Shown piece after piece: positions 34,886 through 44,038 of a DNA stretch of 64,000 nt. Both the position numbers and the translations under genes were made by a program. The notes below the pieces were generated by a model. It ran no database searches. It was not told where the DNA came from and worked only from the letters and a program-made list of their open reading frames with translations. Location: assembly GCA_964620555.1 (NCBI GenBank), contig CAZUGZ010000004.1:1-64000 (forward strand). The letters run 5' to 3'. Numbering within the stretch: position 1 is the stretch's first letter; each line of letters starts with the position of its first letter. Origin of the DNA: JAPOQD01 sp964620555 (GTDB lineage: Bacteria; Pseudomonadota; Gammaproteobacteria; Pseudomonadales; Halieaceae).

Positions 34886-36042
34886 TGCCTCGCGTGGCAC
34901 CACGATTCGGGCTGTTGCTGGGCAGCGTGCTGGTGGCGGCAACGGTACTGGCTGACGAACCGCCGGTCATCCTGTTCGGCCAGTCCGCGGTACTCAGTGG
35001 TCCCACCAGTGCCCTGGGGACGGGCATGCGCCAGGGCCTGCTGGCCGCCTTCGCCGAGGTCAATCGCAATGGCGGCGTGCACGGTTACCAGCTCGAACTC
35101 GAATCCCTGGATGACAACTACGAACCGGAAGCCGCCATTATCAATACCCGCCGATTGATCGGCGAATTTGCGGTGTTTGCCCTGATCGGGGCGGTCGGCA
35201 CACCCACGTCGGCTGCCGCCCAACCCATTGCCACCGAGGCCGGGGTGCCCTACATCGCGCCTTTTACCGGTGCCGAATTCCTCCGCGACGCTGCGTCCTG
35301 CCCCAACGTGTTGAACGTGCGGGCCTCGTATTACCAGGAAACCGAGGAGATGGTGGCCCGCCTCAACCAGGATCTCGGCATCGCTTCGACCAGTATTTTC
35401 TACCAGAACGACTCGTTCGGACGCACTGGCCTGGTGGGGGTGCGCCAGGCCCTCGAGCGGCGCGGCCAGGAACTGGGGGAAGCGGTCTACTACACTCGCA
35501 ATACCGACGCGGTGAAGGTCGCCCTGCTGGACCTGCGCCGCGCCGCCGCCGAAGCAGTGGTGATCGTCGGTGCCTACAAACCCGCTGCCTCCATGATCCG
35601 CTGGGCGAAACGCCTCAATTTCAATCCCCATTTCATCAATATTTCCTTTGTCGGGAGCACTGCGCTAGCGGCGGCCCTGGGGCCGGATGGCGACGGAGTG
35701 TACATCACCCAGGTGGTGCCGTTCCCGGAGGACACCAGCCTGCCGGTGGTGGCCGAGTACCAGCGGGCGCTGGCCTCGATCGCGGGCGACGCGAAACCGG
35801 ACTTTGTCTCGCTGGAAGGTTACCTGGCCGGCCGCCTCGCTGCCGAGGGCCTGCGGCTGGCGGGTCCGCAACCCACGCGCGAGAGATTTCTGCAGGCTCT
35901 GAAGGAAGCCGGGACCATCGATCTGTCCGGCTTCCAACTCAACTATGGCCACGACGACAATCAGGGCTCCGACCGGGTCTACCTGACCCGCATCGACGGC
36001 CAGGGGCGCGTCCGGTCCGTAACGCGCATGTCACATGACTGA
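34885..36042 (+). CDS. Periplasmic LIV-type binding protein
   Basis: This is a periplasmic ligand-binding protein of the branched-chain amino acid/urea/amide type (385 residues). It has a signal peptide (FGLLLGSVLVAATVLADE) and the two-lobe fold signatures FGQSAVLSGPTSALGTGMRQGLLAAFAEVN (about residues 31-60) and GVPYIAPFTGAEFLR. No permease or ABC ATPase genes are nearby; instead it sits between a phosphatase response regulator (TAATG overlap) and a sensor kinase (8-base overlap). This suggests it serves as the ligand-sensing partner of the kinase, in the way TorT serves TorS or LuxP serves LuxQ. Confidence 0.9.
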   Translation: MPRVAPRFGLLLGSVLVAATVLADEPPVILFGQSAVLSGPTSALGTGMRQGLLAAFAEVNRNGGVHGYQLELESLDDNYEPEAAIINTRRLIGEFAVFALIGAVGTPTSAAAQPIATEAGVPYIAPFTGAEFLRDAASCPNVLNVRASYYQETEEMVARLNQDLGIASTSIFYQNDSFGRTGLVGVRQALERRGQELGEAVYYTRNTDAVKVALLDLRRAAAEAVVIVGAYKPAASMIRWAKRLNFNPHFINISFVGSTALAAALGPDGDGVYITQVVPFPEDTSLPVVAEYQRALASIAGDAKPDFVSLEGYLAGRLAAEGLRLAGPQPTRERFLQALKEAGTIDLSGFQLNYGHDDNQGSDRVYLTRIDGQGRVRSVTRMSHD

Positions 36043-38242
36043 GACCAGGCAGCCAGGCGCGGCGATGACTGCGGAGCTCCCGGAAACCGGGATGGTGGAC
36101 GACCCCAACCGTTCGCGCTTTCGCTTTGGGCTCGGTGCGCAACTCAATGTGATCCTGGCCGGCAGTATCATGCTGCTGCTGGCGGCCAGCCTGATTGCCA
36201 ATTTGTCGTTCCGCGAAATCCTGGACCACGAAGCGCGAATCGCCGATTACAGCATGCCCAACCTGATGGACTCGGAAGAGATCGCCAAACGCAGCGCCAC
36301 CGTGGTAAACGGCGCCTTTCGTCTCGCCGCGGCATCCTCGAAGGACGAACACGGCGCCGCGGTGGCCGCCATCAGGAAGGAACGCACCGAACTGGAAGAA
36401 ATCATCGGGAACATGGAAGCCCGTACCACCTTCCGCAGCCAGATCCAGTTGATCCGGACCCGCCTGGAAGAACTGGTCCAGCATCTCGAGGCGATACAGA
36501 GTTCGGCCGCGCGCCGGCTGGCCATCGAACAGGCGCTGGTGCCGCTGCGGGACGATCTCGCCGAAACCAATCGCCGCATCGAACAGCTGCTGGCCCAGGC
36601 CATCGATGACCAGGGTTTCTACCTGGTGGAGGGACTGCGGCAGTTGGACCAGCCCCGCCACACCCTCGAGCGGCGCGCCACGGAAGAGGAACTCAGTACC
36701 TACCGCTTCCTGGTCACGGTCAACCACCAGGCCAATCTGAACGTACTGTTGCTCGACGAGATTCTGGTGCTGACTGATCGCGAGTACCTGCCACCGCTGG
36801 AGGAACGTCTGCAAAGCGCCATGCGCAATGCGCTAAGCGCGTACCGGAAATTGCCCGACTCCATGCGCAACCCGCAGTTGGGCGAGCACCTGCAACAGTT
36901 GACCGCCATCGGTGCCGCCCCGCACGGCATCATCGCACTGCGCAAAGAGGCCCTGCTGCGCGCCGAGCAGGAGCAGGCGGCCCTGGTCGAGGCACGCGGC
37001 ACCTCGGAATTGCTGTCGGCGGAAATCGGCACGCTGGTGGGCCAGATCAACGAAGACGCCATCAACTCCAGCGCGGCCGCCCAGGCCGCCGCCGCCTCCG
37101 GCTCCAGACAGTTGATCCTGCTCAATATCTTCAGTGTGATCGGCGCCGTACTGTTCGGCTGGCTGTTTGTCTGGCGCTACCTGCGGCAGCGTCTGGTCGG
37201 CCTGTCCCAGGCCATGCGCAAGATGGCGGACGGCGACCTGGAGGTGCCGGTCAAACTGGGCGGCGATGACGAGGTAACCGACATGGCCAGTGCGCTGGAG
37301 GTATTCCGGCGCTACGCTCTGGAAGTACAGCGGCTGAACCTGGTGGAAAAGCTGGCACAGGAGCTGGATTCCAAAAACGAGACCCTGAGTCAGGCGCTGG
37401 ATGACCTGCAGCGGGCCCAGCAGCAAATCATTGCCGAGGAAAAGCTGGCCTCACTGGGTCAGTTGACAGCAGGTGTGGCCCACGAAATCAAGAATCCGCT
37501 CAACTTCATCGACAATTTTTCCGGTATCGCCAAAGAATTCGCCGACGAAATGGAAGAGTTGATCACCGAGGAAGGCGACGATTCCGAACTGTCCGAAGAG
37601 ATCAAGTCGATTCTGCAGGAACAACGTGTCAGCCTCGACAAGATTCACGAACACAGCCAGCGCGCCGACAGCATCGTGCGCAACATGCTGGAGCACGCGC
37701 GCAGGGATGCGGGAGACTGGCGCGAAGCGGACCTCAACGCACTGATGAAGCAGTACGTCGAACTCGCCTATCACTCGCTGCGGGCCGAGTCGCCCTCCTT
37801 CAACATGAAGATCAAGGAAGCGCTCGACCCGGACGTGGGGGAACTGAAAGTGATCCCCCAGGATATGTCCCGGGTATTCCTCAACCTCGCCACCAACGCC
37901 TGTCAGGCCCTGGATGAAAAGTTGCAGCAAATCGACGACCCGGACTTCGAGCCGGAATTGCTGATCTCCAGCAAGCGGTTGTCGGATAGCGCCCAGTTCA
38001 GTATCCGCGATAACGGCACCGGCATATCGGAGGAACTGCGAGAGCAGGTGTTCCAGCCCTTTGTCACCACCAAGGACGGCGCCAAGGGCACCGGGCTGGG
38101 CCTTTCCCTGACCTCGGACATATTGGCCCGTCACGGTGGCAGCATAGCGTTGGACAGTGAGGTGGGAAGCTACACGGAAATGCGCATCACACTGCCCCTG
38201 CAACCGCCGGCACAGACGGCCGGTGCAGAGGACGATGACTGA
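36035..38242 (+). CDS. Membrane histidine kinase with large helical sensor
   Basis: This sensor kinase (735 residues) has a first membrane helix at about 36-57, a long helix-rich periplasmic region (58-357), a second membrane helix at about 360-380, a HAMP domain to about 430, a short coiled coil, a histidine box LTAGVAHEIKNPLNFI (His483), and an HATPase with DNGTGI and GTGLGLSLT. The sensor's helical build resembles TorS, which reads a periplasmic binding protein. There is no receiver domain of its own, so the likely phosphoryl acceptor is the receiver-PP2C protein encoded two genes upstream. It overlaps the binding-protein gene by eight bases. Confidence 0.9.
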   Translation: MTETRQPGAAMTAELPETGMVDDPNRSRFRFGLGAQLNVILAGSIMLLLAASLIANLSFREILDHEARIADYSMPNLMDSEEIAKRSATVVNGAFRLAAASSKDEHGAAVAAIRKERTELEEIIGNMEARTTFRSQIQLIRTRLEELVQHLEAIQSSAARRLAIEQALVPLRDDLAETNRRIEQLLAQAIDDQGFYLVEGLRQLDQPRHTLERRATEEELSTYRFLVTVNHQANLNVLLLDEILVLTDREYLPPLEERLQSAMRNALSAYRKLPDSMRNPQLGEHLQQLTAIGAAPHGIIALRKEALLRAEQEQAALVEARGTSELLSAEIGTLVGQINEDAINSSAAAQAAAASGSRQLILLNIFSVIGAVLFGWLFVWRYLRQRLVGLSQAMRKMADGDLEVPVKLGGDDEVTDMASALEVFRRYALEVQRLNLVEKLAQELDSKNETLSQALDDLQRAQQQIIAEEKLASLGQLTAGVAHEIKNPLNFIDNFSGIAKEFADEMEELITEEGDDSELSEEIKSILQEQRVSLDKIHEHSQRADSIVRNMLEHARRDAGDWREADLNALMKQYVELAYHSLRAESPSFNMKIKEALDPDVGELKVIPQDMSRVFLNLATNACQALDEKLQQIDDPDFEPELLISSKRLSDSAQFSIRDNGTGISEELREQVFQPFVTTKDGAKGTGLGLSLTSDILARHGGSIALDSEVGSYTEMRITLPLQPPAQTAGAEDDD

Positions 38243-38420
38243 TTGACCGGCGCAATGGGAAACCTGCAGTCCCGCAGTGCGTCGCAGCGATATCCGGTTA
38301 CAGAAGCCAGGTGAACGTGGAGCAGAGAGGGAGAAGAGGATGTCAAGATTATGTTGCAAGTGCGGGATCCGCGTTCGACGCCTGCACCGTGCCCGGCGAG
38401 CGGGCGGCTCCGGACCCGCA

Positions 38421-39650
38421 ATGAAATCCGTAGTCCGCAACGGGGCTATCGCCGTCCTGTCGGTCTGGCTGCTGTCCGCTGCGGGCACCATGGCCCGGGC
38501 CGAAGATACCCCGCAAGCAGCCGCCGATATCGGCGCGGCAATTTCCGGGGGCGAGCTGGGTTTCGAGTTTCGCTATCGCCTGGAGCACGTCGATGAGGAC
38601 GCCTTCGATGAAGAGGCCCTGGCCTCGACCCTGAAGAGCCGCATCAACTACAAGTCGCTGGATTTCAATCGCAGCCACGTGATGCTGGAGGTCGATAACG
38701 TCCTGTACCTGGGGGATGAAGAATTCAATAACTTCAGAAACAACAACACCCGCTATCCGGTGGTGGCCGACCCGGACGGCACTCACGTCAACCAGGCATA
38801 TCTGAATGTGGATACGGGACGGGGTTATCTGCGCCTGGGACGCCAGCGCATCAACCTGGACAACCAGCGTTTCATCGGCGGGGTGGCCTGGCGCCAGAAC
38901 GAACAGGCCTTTGACGCTCTGACAATACAGCTGACCCCCACCGACAGGACCAGGGTGAGTTACTCCTATGCACTCAACGTTTCGCGGATATTCGGGCCGG
39001 ACCACGGTACGCCGCCGGATAACTACGAAAGCAATTCCCATTTCCTCAACCTGGGTTTCAACCCATCGGACGCCACCAGCCTGTCCACTTATGCCTACGC
39101 CATGGACCTCAAGGACGCCGATTCACAGTCCAACCTGACCGTCGGCGCGCGCCTGGAACACGCTTTCAACACTGCGACACTGCGCATCCCGCTGAACCTT
39201 GAGTACGCCTGGCAGCAGGATCATGGAGATAACCCGGTATCCTATGATGCCGCCTACTACCTTGTGGAACTCGGGTGCGATGTGGAGCATTGGAAACTGC
39301 GGGCCGGTCATGAAGTGTTTGAAGGGAACCGCAACCGGCCCGGCCAGATGTTTCGCACGCCACTGGCAACGCTGCACAAGTTTCAGGGCTGGAGCGACAA
39401 ATTTCTCGCCATTCCCCAGGCGGGAGTCGCCGACACGTACCTGAGTCTGCAATACCGGTCGCTGCAGGTGACCTGGCACGATTTCGATTCCGAAGCCGGC
39501 TCCGCCAACCTGGGCCGGGAGTGGAACCTGTCCTGGAACTACCAGTTCAATCGGCACTACGGCGTGTTGTTGAAATTTGCCGACTACGAGGCCGATGCGC
39601 TGGCTACCGACACCCGCAAAGCCTGGTTGACGTTCACCGCCAAATTCTAG
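38421..39650 (+). CDS. Outer-membrane beta-barrel porin, alginate-export-like
   Basis: This is a predicted outer-membrane beta-barrel (409 residues) with alternating aromatic and polar segments such as RYRLEHVDED, GYLRLGRQRINLDNQRFIGG and a C-terminal phenylalanine (TFTAKF). The repeated RLGRQ and FIGGVAWRQ motifs resemble the alginate export porin family. ATG 38421 gives a normal signal peptide (NGAIAVLSVWLLSAAGTMARA). A stronger ribosome site (AGGGAGAAGAGG) precedes an in-frame ATG at 38340, which would add 27 basic, cysteine-bearing residues before it. The gene follows the sensory operon by about 100-180 bases and could be a target or partner of it. Confidence 0.72.
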   Translation: MKSVVRNGAIAVLSVWLLSAAGTMARAEDTPQAAADIGAAISGGELGFEFRYRLEHVDEDAFDEEALASTLKSRINYKSLDFNRSHVMLEVDNVLYLGDEEFNNFRNNNTRYPVVADPDGTHVNQAYLNVDTGRGYLRLGRQRINLDNQRFIGGVAWRQNEQAFDALTIQLTPTDRTRVSYSYALNVSRIFGPDHGTPPDNYESNSHFLNLGFNPSDATSLSTYAYAMDLKDADSQSNLTVGARLEHAFNTATLRIPLNLEYAWQQDHGDNPVSYDAAYYLVELGCDVEHWKLRAGHEVFEGNRNRPGQMFRTPLATLHKFQGWSDKFLAIPQAGVADTYLSLQYRSLQVTWHDFDSEAGSANLGREWNLSWNYQFNRHYGVLLKFADYEADALATDTRKAWLTFTAKF

Positions 39651-39751
39651 CGGGCATGGTTTACCTGACCGAAGCGCCATTTGCGGGTCACAGTATTGGG
39701 AAACAGTCCCGGTGAAGCGTTCCCGCCAACCCATTGCATCGGCCTGAGACC

Positions 39752-41629
39752 GTGAGCAGCCATCAAAGCCAGTTCGCGCTGTTGTTTACCCGCCGCCTGG
39801 GTCCGCTTTTTGTCACCCAGTTCTTCGGCGCCTTCAATGACAACCTGTTCAAGGCGGCGCTTACCGTGCTGTTTGTCTACGGCGGGCTGATCGCCGTGGA
39901 ACACACCGATTTTGCGGTCAATGGCGCAGCGGCCCTGTTCGTGCTGCCCTATTTTCTGTTTTCCGCCCTGGCCGGCCAGCTCGCCGACAAGTACGAGAAA
40001 TCGCGAATGGTACGGCGGATCAAGACGATTGAAATCGTCATCGCCTTCCTGGCCGGGGTATCGCTGCTCCTGCAAAGCTTCACGCTGATGCTCACCGTGC
40101 TGTTTCTGCTGGGCGTTCAGTCGTGCTTCTTCGGACCTCTGAAGTACTCGCTCCTGCCCCAGCATCTGCAGGAATCGGAGCTGGTCGGCGGCAACGCGGT
40201 GGTGGAGATGGGAACTTTCGTGGCCATACTGGTGGGCACGATCGTGGGCACCCTCATCGGCGGTGTCGAAGCGGTGTCGAAATGGCTGTTCGCGCTGGTG
40301 ATGGGGGTTGCCGTAGCCGGCTACCTCGCCTGCCGCCGCATCCCCCACGCAGCGGCGAACGATCCCGGGCAGCGTACACAGTGGAACCCCGTCCGTTCGA
40401 CCTGGCGGCTGATCAGCCTGGCGCGGGAGCAGAAGAGCGTATTTCTTTCGTTACTCGGGATTTCCTGGTTCTGGCTCATCGGCGCCGTCTATATCGCCCA
40501 GATCCCCAACCTGGCCCGCGTGTACCTGGCCGGTGGACCAACCGTGGTGACACTCCTCCTCACCGTGTTTACGGTAGCGGTAGCGCTGGGCTCGCTGCTC
40601 TGTGAGAAGCTCTCCGGCCGCCGCATCGAGATCGGCCTGGTGCCCTTCGGGGCACTCGGCATCAGCATCGCGGGCATCGACACGTACTTCGCCATCCTCG
40701 CCATCGAGGGAGTCGGGCTGCGCAATGCGTGGACCTTTCTGGCGGGCGAAGGCACAGTGCGGCTGCTGGTCGATCTGCTGCTGCTCGGCGCCTTCAGCGG
40801 CATGTTCGTCATCCCCATGCAGGCCCTGATTCAGTCGCGCACCCCGGAACATCGCCGCGCCCGGATCATCGCCGCCAGCAACGTTCTCAATTCCCTGGCC
40901 ATGGTGATCGGCGCCGCAACCGCGATCCTCTGGCTCTCGGTGCTGGAGTTGACGATTCCCACCCTGTTGCTGGCGATCTCCATCACCAACCTGGCCGTGG
41001 CCGCCTTCATCTTCCACCAGGTGCCCGAGTTCGCCATGCGCTTCCTGATCTGGACGCTCTCACACACCATGTACCGGGTGACCCATGAGAACCTCGACAG
41101 GATTCCGGACCGGGGCGCCGCGATCATCGTCTGCAATCACGTGAGTTACGTCGACGCACTGTTGCTCGCCGGCGCGGTGCGCCGCCCCATCCGCTTCGTC
41201 ATGTTCAAGCCGATCTACGAGATCCCGGTACTGAATTTCATCTTTCGCACCGGTCGTGCGATTCCCATCGCCGGCAGGAACCTCGACGCGGAAGCCTACG
41301 AGGAGGCATTCCGCGAGATTCGCAAAGGGCTCGGCGACGGCGACCTGCTCTGCATTTTCCCGGAAGGCAAGCTCAGCGCGGACGGCGAGATCGACCGGTT
41401 CCGGCCGGGGATCGAGCGCATCCTCGAGGAGACGCCGGTGCCGGTAATTCCCATGGCATTGCGCGGGATGTGGGGCAGCTTTTTCAGCGTCAGGGGGGGC
41501 AGTTTCCGCAACACCGGCCGCTTGTGGAGCCGGGTGCAGGTAGCGGCGAGCGACCCGGTGGGGCCGGAGGGCATCAGCGCCGAGGCGTTGCGGCAGAAAG
41601 TAGTGTCGTTGCGCGGAGAATTCGCCTGA
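39752..41629 (+). CDS. LplT-like MFS transporter fused to a PlsC-type acyltransferase
   Basis: The N-terminal 400 residues are a 12-helix MFS transporter like the lysophospholipid flippase LplT (FFGAFNDNLFKAALTVLFVY near the start). The C-terminal 200 residues are a 1-acylglycerol-phosphate acyltransferase: NHVSYVDALLLAG has the HxxxxD motif, FRTGRAIPIAGRN, FPEGKLSADGEI and VPVIPMALRG follow. Together it probably imports lysophospholipids and re-acylates them. Related fusions often continue with an acyl-ACP synthetase domain; here the protein ends at 625 residues without one. GTG 39752 or ATG 39734 are both possible starts. Confidence 0.85.
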   Translation: MSSHQSQFALLFTRRLGPLFVTQFFGAFNDNLFKAALTVLFVYGGLIAVEHTDFAVNGAAALFVLPYFLFSALAGQLADKYEKSRMVRRIKTIEIVIAFLAGVSLLLQSFTLMLTVLFLLGVQSCFFGPLKYSLLPQHLQESELVGGNAVVEMGTFVAILVGTIVGTLIGGVEAVSKWLFALVMGVAVAGYLACRRIPHAAANDPGQRTQWNPVRSTWRLISLAREQKSVFLSLLGISWFWLIGAVYIAQIPNLARVYLAGGPTVVTLLLTVFTVAVALGSLLCEKLSGRRIEIGLVPFGALGISIAGIDTYFAILAIEGVGLRNAWTFLAGEGTVRLLVDLLLLGAFSGMFVIPMQALIQSRTPEHRRARIIAASNVLNSLAMVIGAATAILWLSVLELTIPTLLLAISITNLAVAAFIFHQVPEFAMRFLIWTLSHTMYRVTHENLDRIPDRGAAIIVCNHVSYVDALLLAGAVRRPIRFVMFKPIYEIPVLNFIFRTGRAIPIAGRNLDAEAYEEAFREIRKGLGDGDLLCIFPEGKLSADGEIDRFRPGIERILEETPVPVIPMALRGMWGSFFSVRGGSFRNTGRLWSRVQVAASDPVGPEGISAEALRQKVVSLRGEFA

Positions 41630-41654
41630 TGGAGAGGTGAGCGGTGCGAAATCA

Positions 41655-41671
41655 GTATACTGTCCCCGGAA
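41655..41671. repeat. 17-bp repeated motif, copy 2
   Basis: This is a second exact copy of GTATACTGTCCCCGGAA in the same orientation as 30351-30367, between the acyltransferase fusion and the TauD-like gene and 17 bases before the proposed tauD GTG start. Being inside the short gap, it may affect the transcription or start choice of the next gene. Confidence 0.7.
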
Positions 41672-41687
41672 CAGCAAGAGACGCGAA

Positions 41688-42515
41688 GTGAGCCTGACCC
41701 TCAAACCCGTTGCGAGCGCCCTTGGCGCCGAGGTAGGCAATGTCGATTTGCGGGGGCCGATTGGAGAAGATCTGTTCGCGGAATTGCGCCAGGCCCTGGT
41801 GAGGTACCAGGTGTTGTTGTTCCGCAATCAACCGCTCGAGCCCGCCCAGCAAAAGGCGCTGGCGGAGCGGTTTGGCCCGCTGCAGACGCACCCCGCCTAC
41901 CAGACAGTGGCGGGTTTTCCCGAAATCACCATCCTGGAAAGCACTCCGGAGCAGCCCACCAAAATTGAAAAATGGCATTCCGACATGACCTACCGGGCTC
42001 ACCCGCCCCAGGCCACCATGTTGCGTTCCCGCGTCGTTCCCGAGGTTGGCGGCGATACCCTGTTTGCCAGCATGACGGCAGCCTGGCGCGGCTTGTCCAC
42101 GCCCCTGCAGACGCTGTTGCAGGGCCTGACCGCAGTCCACGATTTTGCCCACGGCTTCCGCGAAAGTCTGGCGGAGCCGGGGGGGCGCCAGCGGCTGGAG
42201 CAGGCCTTGCTCGACTACCCACCGGTAGAGCACCCGGTGATACGCACCCATCCGGAGAGCGGTGAGCAGCTCATCTTCGTCAACGAGCTGTTTACCACCC
42301 GGATATGTGGCCTCACCGCGGGCGAAAGTGAGTACCTGCTCGCATTTCTGTTCGAGCACATCGGCGCCCCCCATTTTGGCTGCCGCTTCCGCTGGTCCGA
42401 GGATGCCCTGATGATCTGGGACAATCGCAGCACCCAGCACAAACCGGTCAATGACTATTTCCCCGCCCACCGGCGCATGGAACGCATTGCCATCGACGGA
42501 GACCAGCCCTACTGA
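41688..42515 (+). CDS. TauD/TfdA-family 2-oxoglutarate-dependent dioxygenase
   Basis: This enzyme (275 residues) oxidises an organic substrate using iron, oxygen and 2-oxoglutarate, as TauD does with taurine. The iron ligands are in KWHSDMTYRAHPPQATML (HxD, about residue 85) and in DNRSTQHKPVNDY (distal histidine, about 250), with the arginine in HRRMERIAI for 2-oxoglutarate. GTG 41688 begins SLTLKPVASALGAEV, the normal N-terminus; the frame upstream runs through the repeated motif and is unlikely to be translated. The substrate is unknown. Confidence 0.88.
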   Translation: MSLTLKPVASALGAEVGNVDLRGPIGEDLFAELRQALVRYQVLLFRNQPLEPAQQKALAERFGPLQTHPAYQTVAGFPEITILESTPEQPTKIEKWHSDMTYRAHPPQATMLRSRVVPEVGGDTLFASMTAAWRGLSTPLQTLLQGLTAVHDFAHGFRESLAEPGGRQRLEQALLDYPPVEHPVIRTHPESGEQLIFVNELFTTRICGLTAGESEYLLAFLFEHIGAPHFGCRFRWSEDALMIWDNRSTQHKPVNDYFPAHRRMERIAIDGDQPY

Positions 42516-42542
42516 TTTGCTGGGAGCAGGGAGGAACGCAGA

Positions 42543-43994
42543 GTGGCAATCAGTGGGGAAGCGGGCATCGACACCGCCATCAACGCCGCGGTGGAACCGC
42601 TGGCCTCGGCCATCTCATCCTTCATCTTTTTCAGCGTCGGCATCGGCTCGGCCGAGTTGCCGCTGATCGTGTTGTGGCTGATTGCCGCAGCCGCTTTTTT
42701 CACCGTCTACTTCGGCTTCATCAACGTGCGCGGATTCGCCCACGCCTGTCGCCTGGTCCGGGGCGATCGCTCGCGGGGCAGGCACCCCGGCGAGGTGAGC
42801 CATTTCCAGGCCCTGGCCACGGCGGTTTCCGGCACCGTCGGCATCGGCAACATCGGCGGGGTGGCGATTGTCATCAGCATCGGCGGGCCGGGCGCCACGT
42901 TCTGGTTGATCGTGGCGGGCCTGTTGGGGATGTCCACCAAGTTCGCGGAGTGCATTGCCGGGGTCAAGTACCGCCGCATCAATGCCGATGGCACCGTCTC
43001 CGGCGGCCCCATGTACTACCTGGAGGCCGTGGTCCGGGGACGGGGCTGGTCGCCCCTGGCCAGACCGCTGGGCGCCTGTTATGCCTTTGCCATCGTGGTG
43101 GGCTGTCTCGGCATCGGCAACATGTTCCAGTCCAACCAGGCCTTCAACCAGCTGCTCTTCATGACCGGTGGCGACGCCGGCGCGGCGGCCGGCAAGGGCT
43201 GGCTGTTCGGGCTGGTCATAGCGGGCGCAGTGGGGCTGGTCATCATCGGCGGACTGCGCAGCATCGCGCGCGTCACCAGCAGGCTGGTGCCCTTCATGTC
43301 ACTTGCCTACGTGGTGCTGGGACTGGTTGTGGTCGCCATCAATTACCAACGGCTGCCCTGGGCCCTGGCCGCCATCTGCACTGAGGCCTTCAGCCCCCAG
43401 GCCGCCACCGGCGGTGCCCTGGGTGTGATGATCCTGGGCTTTCAGCGGGCGGCGTTTTCCAACGAAGCAGGCATCGGCAGTGCAGCCATCGCCCACTCCG
43501 CAGTGCGCACGGACCAGCCGGCTACCGAGGGTTATGTCGGCCTGCTGGAACCGTTCATCGACACTGTGGTGATCTGCAGCCTGACCGCGCTGGTGATTTT
43601 AACCACGATTTATGAACCGTCCCTGGTGGGCGCCGATGTCCAGGGAGTGGAACTGACTTCACGCGCCTTTGCCAGTACCCTGGGCTGGTCCGCGCTGCCG
43701 CTGTCCTTCATCGCCATCCTGTTTGCCTTCTCGACCATGATTTCCTGGTCGTATTACGGCCTCAAGGGCTGGACCTACCTGCTCGGGGAGGGGCGCAACA
43801 AGGAGTTGGTCTTCAAGGCCGCATTCTGTGCCTTTGGCGCCCTGGGCTGCACCGTGGAACTGGGCGCCGTGCTGGAATTCTCCGATGCACTGGTATTTCT
43901 CATCGCCGTACCCAACATCATCGGGCTGTACCTGCTGGCACCGATTCTGAAACGGGAACTGAAGACCTACCAGAGACTCATCGCCTCGGCATGA
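42543..43994 (+). CDS. Sodium:alanine symporter (AGCS family)
   Basis: This is an inner-membrane amino acid symporter (483 residues) with about 11 membrane helices. The family pattern GTVGIGNIGGVAIVISIGGPGATFWLIVAGLLGMSTKFAE (about 98-137), GGPMYYLE, and FSNEAGIGSAAIAHSAV (about 310) is present. It starts with GTG at 42543 after a GGAGGAACG-like ribosome site. It lies 27 bases after the TauD-like gene and may be co-transcribed; alanine or glycine are the usual substrates. Confidence 0.92.
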   Translation: MAISGEAGIDTAINAAVEPLASAISSFIFFSVGIGSAELPLIVLWLIAAAAFFTVYFGFINVRGFAHACRLVRGDRSRGRHPGEVSHFQALATAVSGTVGIGNIGGVAIVISIGGPGATFWLIVAGLLGMSTKFAECIAGVKYRRINADGTVSGGPMYYLEAVVRGRGWSPLARPLGACYAFAIVVGCLGIGNMFQSNQAFNQLLFMTGGDAGAAAGKGWLFGLVIAGAVGLVIIGGLRSIARVTSRLVPFMSLAYVVLGLVVVAINYQRLPWALAAICTEAFSPQAATGGALGVMILGFQRAAFSNEAGIGSAAIAHSAVRTDQPATEGYVGLLEPFIDTVVICSLTALVILTTIYEPSLVGADVQGVELTSRAFASTLGWSALPLSFIAILFAFSTMISWSYYGLKGWTYLLGEGRNKELVFKAAFCAFGALGCTVELGAVLEFSDALVFLIAVPNIIGLYLLAPILKRELKTYQRLIASA

Positions 43995-44038
43995 TTACGG
44001 GAAGTCAGCTTTCGTCCTCCGATGCGTGCGCTACGGGG

